From Acidimicrobiaceae bacterium (GTDB taxonomy: Bacteria > Actinomycetota > Acidimicrobiia > Acidimicrobiales > MedAcidi-G1): DNA of 57,117 bases. Each line of letters opens with the position of its first letter. The stretch's first letter is position 1. The notes under the pieces are model-generated. The model saw only the letters and a list, made by a program, of their open reading frames with translations, ran no database searches and was not told the DNA's origin. The DNA lies in contig PBSS01000002.1 in assembly GCA_002726315.1 (NCBI GenBank), forward strand, positions 1 through 57,117, read 5' to 3'. Below are positions 53,155 through 57,117 of this stretch, one piece after another. The position numbers and the translations under genes are program-made.

Positions 53155-54264
53155 TCAACCCCAGACCTCTAGCGTCTCGGCACGAAACTGAGCGAAGCGT
53201 CCTTCACTGATGGAGGAGCGCAGACGGTCAACGAAGCCAAGTAGCCATGCCAGGTTGTGGAGTGACAGGAGACGACGTCCGGTGGGCTCGTCGGTCATCA
53301 ACAGATGCCGCAGGTAGGCCCGCGACCACGGAGCTGCCGGGCTGGTCGGGAAGCCTGGGTCCAGCGGATCATCATCGGTGGCGAAGCGGGCGTTGCGTAG
53401 GTTCAGCTTGCCAGATGAAGTGAGGACGGTTCCGTGCCGGGCATGGCGGGTCGGAAGCACACAGTCGAACATGTCCACCCCGCGGCCAACTACTTCGACG
53501 AGGCCCGCCGGGTCACCAAGGCCCATGAAGTAGCGGGGCTGGTCCGCGGGAAGCACGGTGGTCACAGCACTAACCGGGTCCAGCATCTCGTCACGGGTCT
53601 CACCCACACTGAGGCCGCCGATGGCGTAGCCGTCAAAGCCCACCTCAAGGGTCCGTTGGGCGCTCTCGGTCCGCAAAGCCACATTCGTCCCCCCCTGCAC
53701 TATCCCGAACTGGCACTGCCGCTGTTGGGCGTCGGGGTGGTCGAGGAACGCCTTTCTGCCCCTGACTGCCCAGGCTGACGTGCGGTCAACAGCCTGGCGC
53801 ACGATGGCATCGGTGGCTGGAAGGGCTGAGCAGACATCGAGAACCATCTGGATGTCTGCCCCCAAGTCGGCCTGGACACCAGCGGCACCTTCTGGTGTGA
53901 GCTTGTGGATGGAACCGTCGTAGGTGGAACGAAACTCAGCGCCGACGTCGTCGACCCGCGGCTGGAGGGAGAAGATCTGGTAGCCACCAGAGTCTGTGAG
54001 GCTGAGGCCCTGCCAACCAGTGAAGCCGCGCAGGCCGCCAAGGTCGCGCACCACTTCGACTCCTGGCCTCAGCATCAGGTGGTAGGTGTTGGCTAGCACC
54101 ACCTCAGCACCTAGGTCCCCAAGGTCCTTGGAGGAAAGGTGGCGGACCGCACCACGGGTTCCGACGGGCATGAAGCACGGCGTTGTGAAGGATCCCCCAG
54201 GCGTGTCGACCTGACCTGCGCGAGCTCCGTCACAGGTCGCTTCTTCGTGGAAGATGGCCTTCAT
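53155..54264 (-). CDS. tgt: tRNA-guanine transglycosylase lacking the zinc cysteines
   Basis: Exchanges guanine-34 for preQ1 in GUN-anticodon tRNAs on the way to queuosine. The protein has 369 residues. The substrate-binding Asp91 in LTDSGGYQIFSL and nucleophile Asp267 in DMFDCVLPTRHARHG are intact. The C-terminal zinc site is not: the CxCxxC triad is replaced by Phe305, Thr307 and Ala310 (LDPGFPTSPAAPWSRAYLRH), although the fourth ligand His336 remains at the expected 26-residue distance. The frame is clean. The neighbour queA supports a queuosine role. Archaeal-type archaeosine enzymes are excluded by length. Confidence 0.93.
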   Translation of the reverse strand: MKAIFHEEATCDGARAGQVDTPGGSFTTPCFMPVGTRGAVRHLSSKDLGDLGAEVVLANTYHLMLRPGVEVVRDLGGLRGFTGWQGLSLTDSGGYQIFSLQPRVDDVGAEFRSTYDGSIHKLTPEGAAGVQADLGADIQMVLDVCSALPATDAIVRQAVDRTSAWAVRGRKAFLDHPDAQQRQCQFGIVQGGTNVALRTESAQRTLEVGFDGYAIGGLSVGETRDEMLDPVSAVTTVLPADQPRYFMGLGDPAGLVEVVGRGVDMFDCVLPTRHARHGTVLTSSGKLNLRNARFATDDDPLDPGFPTSPAAPWSRAYLRHLLMTDEPTGRRLLSLHNLAWLLGFVDRLRSSISEGRFAQFRAETLEVWG

Positions 54265-55319
54265 GCCATGATCCTGTCGGACCTTCGCCTGCCGACCAAC
54301 ATGGCATCACCAAATGATAAGAAGCGATACCCCTCGGCTATCGCCAGTGCGTACAGGTCGCGCCAGCGGGGACCCACGAATGCCTCCAACATCACGAGCA
54401 GAGTGGACCTGGGTAGGTGGTAGTTGGTGAGCAGTACGTCGACCACGTCGAAGTCGAACCCTGGTCGTATGAACAGGTCCGTTCGTCCAGACGTCCCACC
54501 TCCCCCAGCTTGGGCCAGTCTGGCAGACTCCAAGGCCCGAACGGTCGTGGTTCCGATCGCTATAACACGCTCAGCTGACCGACAGGCATCAAGGGTCGAC
54601 TCGGCGACACTAAAGGACTCGGAGTGCATCACGTGGTCGTCTAAGTCGTCTGCGGTTACGGGCCGAAAGGTATCGAGACCCACCACCAACTCAAGGTGCT
54701 CAACAGCGGCACCGGCCGCCCGGCAAGCATCGAGTACCTCCTCGGTCAGGTGGAGGCCCGCCGTGGGCGCTGCCGCTGAAGCGGGCCGGCGACTGTAGAC
54801 GGTCTGGTAGCGCTCCGGATCTTCAAGCCGAGTGTGCAGATATGGAGGCAACGGCATCTCACCGTAGACCTCGAGTGCTAAAAGCAGGTCTGTTCCATCC
54901 ATGGATGGTGACTGCGTACCGACTTCAAGGAGGACGCTACGCCTGCCTGCCCCCAGGTCCTCACAGACCGTGATGGTCAGGTTGTCACCGGCTCGCAGTC
55001 TCGTACCCGGTGGAACTCTCCTTGCAGGCCTGACAAGCGCCTCCCACTTGCAGCTATCGCCGCTCTGCTCCAATAAGAGCACTTCGACGGCCCCACCGGT
55101 CTCTTTGGACAGGTGCAACCTGGCGGGAAGCACCCTGGTGTCGTTGAGGACCAACAGGTCGCCGGGGCCGACCATGTCCGGGAGGTCACTGATGTGGCGA
55201 TGCGAGGGATCGGCCCCGTCTACGAGGTCGACTAGTAGGCGCGCAGATGGACGATCCTCCAGGGGTACCTGGGCGATCTGATCCTCGGGCAGGTCGTAGA
55301 CAAAGTCATCGGGGCCCAT
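54261..55319 (-). CDS. queA: S-adenosylmethionine:tRNA ribosyltransferase-isomerase
   Basis: Builds the epoxycyclopentane ring of epoxyqueuosine using the ribosyl part of SAM. The protein has 352 residues. DFVYDLPEDQIAQVPLEDR at the N-terminus, LVLNDTRVLPARLHL, GEMPLPPYLHTRLEDPERYQTVYS, ASAAAPTAGLHLTEEV and LLTNYHLPRSTLLVM are all family blocks. It overlaps tgt by four bases (ATGA), giving a queA-tgt pair. TAGGCT lies nine bases before the ATG. Confidence 0.97.
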   Translation of the reverse strand: MGPDDFVYDLPEDQIAQVPLEDRPSARLLVDLVDGADPSHRHISDLPDMVGPGDLLVLNDTRVLPARLHLSKETGGAVEVLLLEQSGDSCKWEALVRPARRVPPGTRLRAGDNLTITVCEDLGAGRRSVLLEVGTQSPSMDGTDLLLALEVYGEMPLPPYLHTRLEDPERYQTVYSRRPASAAAPTAGLHLTEEVLDACRAAGAAVEHLELVVGLDTFRPVTADDLDDHVMHSESFSVAESTLDACRSAERVIAIGTTTVRALESARLAQAGGGGTSGRTDLFIRPGFDFDVVDVLLTNYHLPRSTLLVMLEAFVGPRWRDLYALAIAEGYRFLSFGDAMLVGRRRSDRIMA

Positions 55320-55328
55320 GGGCGGGTC

Positions 55329-55334
55329 AGCCTA
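55329..55334 (-). promoter_or_regulatory. Predicted -10 element of queA
   Basis: TAGGCT on the minus strand, nine bases before the ATG at 55319, in the 43-base gap after ruvB. Confidence 0.4.
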
Positions 55335-55362
55335 GGTGGGACCTGGTCTAGCGGAAGGTGGC

Positions 55363-56388
55363 CTAGCCCTCAAACAGGGAACCGGGACGGGTTGGAGCAG
55401 CAAGGCCCAGGTGGGTGTATGCGGCTGGGGTAGCCACCCGCCCCTTGGGCGTGCGTAGGAGCAGTCCCTGCTGGATGAGGAATGGCTCATAGACGTCTTC
55501 GACGGTGTCGTCCGGTTCGCTTACACAGATGGCCAGGGTTTTGAGCCCTACGGGTCCTCCCTCGAATCGCTCGCACAGGGCCGACAGGATCGCCCGAGAT
55601 GGACGGTCGAGGCCCAGGTCGTCAACAGCGAAGAATGACAGCCCCTCGCGGGCGACCATGCCGTCGACCGTGGCTCCATCGCGTTCCACCTGGGCAAAGT
55701 CGCGTACCTGCCGGAGAAGACGGTTGCCGATGCGGGGAGTTCCCCGGGAGCGGCGTGCGATCTCGGCGGCACCCTCGGAGTCGATGTCCACGTCAAGGAT
55801 GCCAGCCGCCCTCGCGACGATGGACTGAAGGTCATCTGCCTCGTAGTAGTCGAGGCGGGCGGTCAGGCCGAACCGGTCGCGCAACGGCCCTGTGATTAGG
55901 CCGGTGCGGGTAGTTGCGCCGACCAGAGTGAAGCGAGGTAACTCCAGGCGGATTGAGCGAGCTGCGGGGCCCTTGCCGAGCACGATGTCGAGCTCATAGT
56001 CCTCCATGGCCGGGTAGAGGATCTCCTCGACGGCGCGAGCCAGGCGGTGGATTTCATCGATGAAGAGGATGTCGCCGGGTTCCAGCTTGGTGAGGATGGC
56101 AGCCAGGTCTCCGGCCCGCTCAAGAGCCGGTCCTGAAGTGATGTGGAGTTCGGCGTCCATCTCGGCGGCGACTATGTGGGCAAGGGTGGTCTTGCCGAGT
56201 CCCGGTGGTCCAGCGAACAAGAAGTGGTCGGCGGCCTCACCGCGTTCACGAGCGGCTTCCAGCATCACTCGCAGGTGGCCCTTCAGTTCGGCTTGGCCGA
56301 CGAATTCGTCGAGTCGACGGGGTCGCAGTCCGACTTCGACGTCGATGTCGACAGGGTCGAGGTCGGGTGAGAGGAGTTCTTCGCGCAC
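55363..56388 (-). CDS. ruvB: Holliday junction branch-migration ATPase RuvB
   Basis: Hexameric AAA+ motor that drives branch migration with RuvA. The protein has 341 residues, GTG start. Walker [10 protein letters not shown] (60-68), Walker B LFIDEIHR (109-115), sensor 1 [11 protein letters not shown], arginine finger region PLRDRFG, sensor 2 [18 protein letters not shown] and the C-terminal winged helix ([24 protein letters not shown]). It follows ruvA by 11 bases. Confidence 0.98.
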   Translation of the reverse strand: MREELLSPDLDPVDIDVEVGLRPRRLDEFVGQAELKGHLRVMLEAARERGEAADHFLFAGPPGLGKTTLAHIVAAEMDAELHITSGPALERAGDLAAILTKLEPGDILFIDEIHRLARAVEEILYPAMEDYELDIVLGKGPAARSIRLELPRFTLVGATTRTGLITGPLRDRFGLTARLDYYEADDLQSIVARAAGILDVDIDSEGAAEIARRSRGTPRIGNRLLRQVRDFAQVERDGATVDGMVAREGLSFFAVDDLGLDRPSRAILSALCERFEGGPVGLKTLAICVSEPDDTVEDVYEPFLIQQGLLLRTPKGRVATPAAYTHLGLAAPTRPGSLFEG

Positions 56389-56399
56389 TGGGTACCTGC

Positions 56400-57002
56400 C
56401 TACGCTCGGGCCAGCCGTTGCAGGGCCTCGCGCAAGATGGTGCCGGGGTCGTCGCCACCCAGGTCACTCAGCACGGACCGTACTTCGTCAGGCGTGTAGC
56501 CGAGGCCTCCGAGGGCCTCTTGTACCTCGACAAGTGCAGACCGGGGTGCGGTGGCGTCGCCGGGGTCAGATGGCACAGTGTCGACTGGGAGGTCCAAGGA
56601 GGCCTTCAGTTCCACTAGGAGTCGGGTGGCTGTCTTCTTGCCTACGCCGGGCACGAGGCACAGGGCAGCCACGTCGTCGTCGGCCAGGACCCGGGCCAGT
56701 TCGGTGGGACCGTGCACACCCAGGACCGCCAGGGCCAGGGATGGTCCGACCCCGTGGGCAGAGAGGAGGGCTTCAAAGCAGGTGCGCTCGGTGCGCTCTA
56801 GGAAGCCGTAGAGGGTTTGATCAGCTTCGCGGATGTGATGATGGACGTGTAGGAACACTTCGGAGCCCGAATCGCCTAATCGGACAGCCGTCGTGGGGGT
56901 GACGATGATCCGGTAGCCGACACCTGCGACCTCGACCAGTACCTCGCCACGGCCTCCGAGCTCGAAGCGCTCGAGCAACTGTCCGCGCAGGGAGCCGATC
57001 AC
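56400..57002 (-). CDS. ruvA: Holliday junction-binding protein RuvA
   Basis: Tetrameric junction binder. The protein has 200 residues: OB-fold domain ([38 protein letters not shown]), helix-hairpin-helix domain ([33 protein letters not shown]) and the C-terminal RuvB-binding three-helix domain ([16 protein letters not shown]). GTG 57002 overlaps the ruvC stop (GTGA). Confidence 0.97.
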   Translation of the reverse strand: MIGSLRGQLLERFELGGRGEVLVEVAGVGYRIIVTPTTAVRLGDSGSEVFLHVHHHIREADQTLYGFLERTERTCFEALLSAHGVGPSLALAVLGVHGPTELARVLADDDVAALCLVPGVGKKTATRLLVELKASLDLPVDTVPSDPGDATAPRSALVEVQEALGGLGYTPDEVRSVLSDLGGDDPGTILREALQRLARA

Positions 57003-57117
57003 TGCGACACCATCCCTCGTTTGGAAAGATCGGCCGTGGAAATGGTGGACCCCGGCACCATGGCCAGGTGGCAGAGGGCTACGGCAACTGCATCGGCGGC
57101 ATCGACGGGTCGAAGCG
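56999..57117 (-). CDS. ruvC: Holliday junction resolvase RuvC, C-terminal part (cut by window edge)
   Basis: The last 39 residues of the resolvase. They include RPVDAADAVAVALCHLA, matching the DAADALAxAxxH motif that supplies the final catalytic acidic residues of RuvC. The stop overlaps the ruvA start (GTGA), the standard ruvCAB order. The rest lies beyond the window. Confidence 0.93.
   Translation of the reverse strand, partial: LRPVDAADAVAVALCHLAMVPGSTISTADLSKRGMVSQ

Noticed and set aside
1..57117. Mobile elements, CRISPR arrays, defence or toxin systems, tRNA or rRNA genes
   Set aside because: Read for on both strands; every long frame on the coding side is a housekeeping gene and no direct-repeat array or tRNA-like block was seen.

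Overview
This window is a dense housekeeping stretch of a high-GC bacterial chromosome. It is almost certainly an actinomycetote. The evidence is an actinobacterial-type integration host factor next to gmk, a DUF1844 protein beside infC, a PriA without helicase motifs, many GTG starts, and a recurring leaderless promoter pattern. Marine Acidimicrobiia are my best guess for the class, but that is inference. I see no rRNA, tRNA, insertion sequence, prophage, CRISPR array, toxin or defence island. Both ends are cut: the left edge falls inside argD and the right edge inside ruvC.

Layout, left to right, with nearly everything on the minus strand. 1-3720: arginine operon argC-J-B-D. 3868-9161: a quinone-reductase-like dehydrogenase, pheS-pheT and a SpoU-family rRNA methyltransferase. 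9212-10935: infC-rpmI-rplT with a structured leader. 10936-18509: a mixed block with hisG, ribD, a MoaB/Mog protein, rsmB-fmt-def and the only four plus-strand genes (a DUF1844 protein, a dienelactone-hydrolase-like protein, an RsmC-like methyltransferase and a TrmH-like methyltransferase). 18519-24302: priA, metK, coaBC, rpoZ, gmk, mihF. 24369-33298: the pyrimidine operon pyrR-B-C-carA-carB-pyrD-F. 33495-40353: nusB, efp, a Xaa-Pro peptidase, aroQ-B-K-E, mltG, ruvX. 40366-47706: alaS, a small membrane protein, rarA, aspS, hisS. 47763-57117: relA, secF-secD-yajC, tgt-queA, ruvB-A-C.

The genes serve amino-acid and pyrimidine synthesis, translation (four aminoacyl-tRNA synthetases, IF3, EF-P, formylation and deformylation, RNA methylation), stringent response, Sec export and recombination. 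Coupling is tight: at least fourteen neighbouring pairs overlap by ATGA or GTGA, and two more by one base.

The most interesting signals are regulatory or are altered enzymes, not a new system. (1) Twelve start codons have a TANNNT hexamer (TATAAT, TAGGTT, TAGCCT and so on) 6-9 bases upstream, which predicts leaderless mRNAs. (2) A terminator-like hairpin lies inside the first codons of pyrR, and another lies in the infC leader. (3) infC has no ordinary start codon near its conserved domain. (4) tRNA-guanine transglycosylase has lost all three zinc-binding cysteines. (5) A 29-codon reading frame abuts the relA start. (6) RsmB lacks about 50 residues between its two domains. (7) pyrK and aroC are missing from clusters where they are often found.

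Intergenic space is small and no gap exceeds 300 bases. The longest, 10646-10935, is the infC leader and upstream region. The other notable gaps are 33299-33494 (pyrR upstream), 23212-23389 (rpoZ/gmk) and 3721-3867 (argC upstream).
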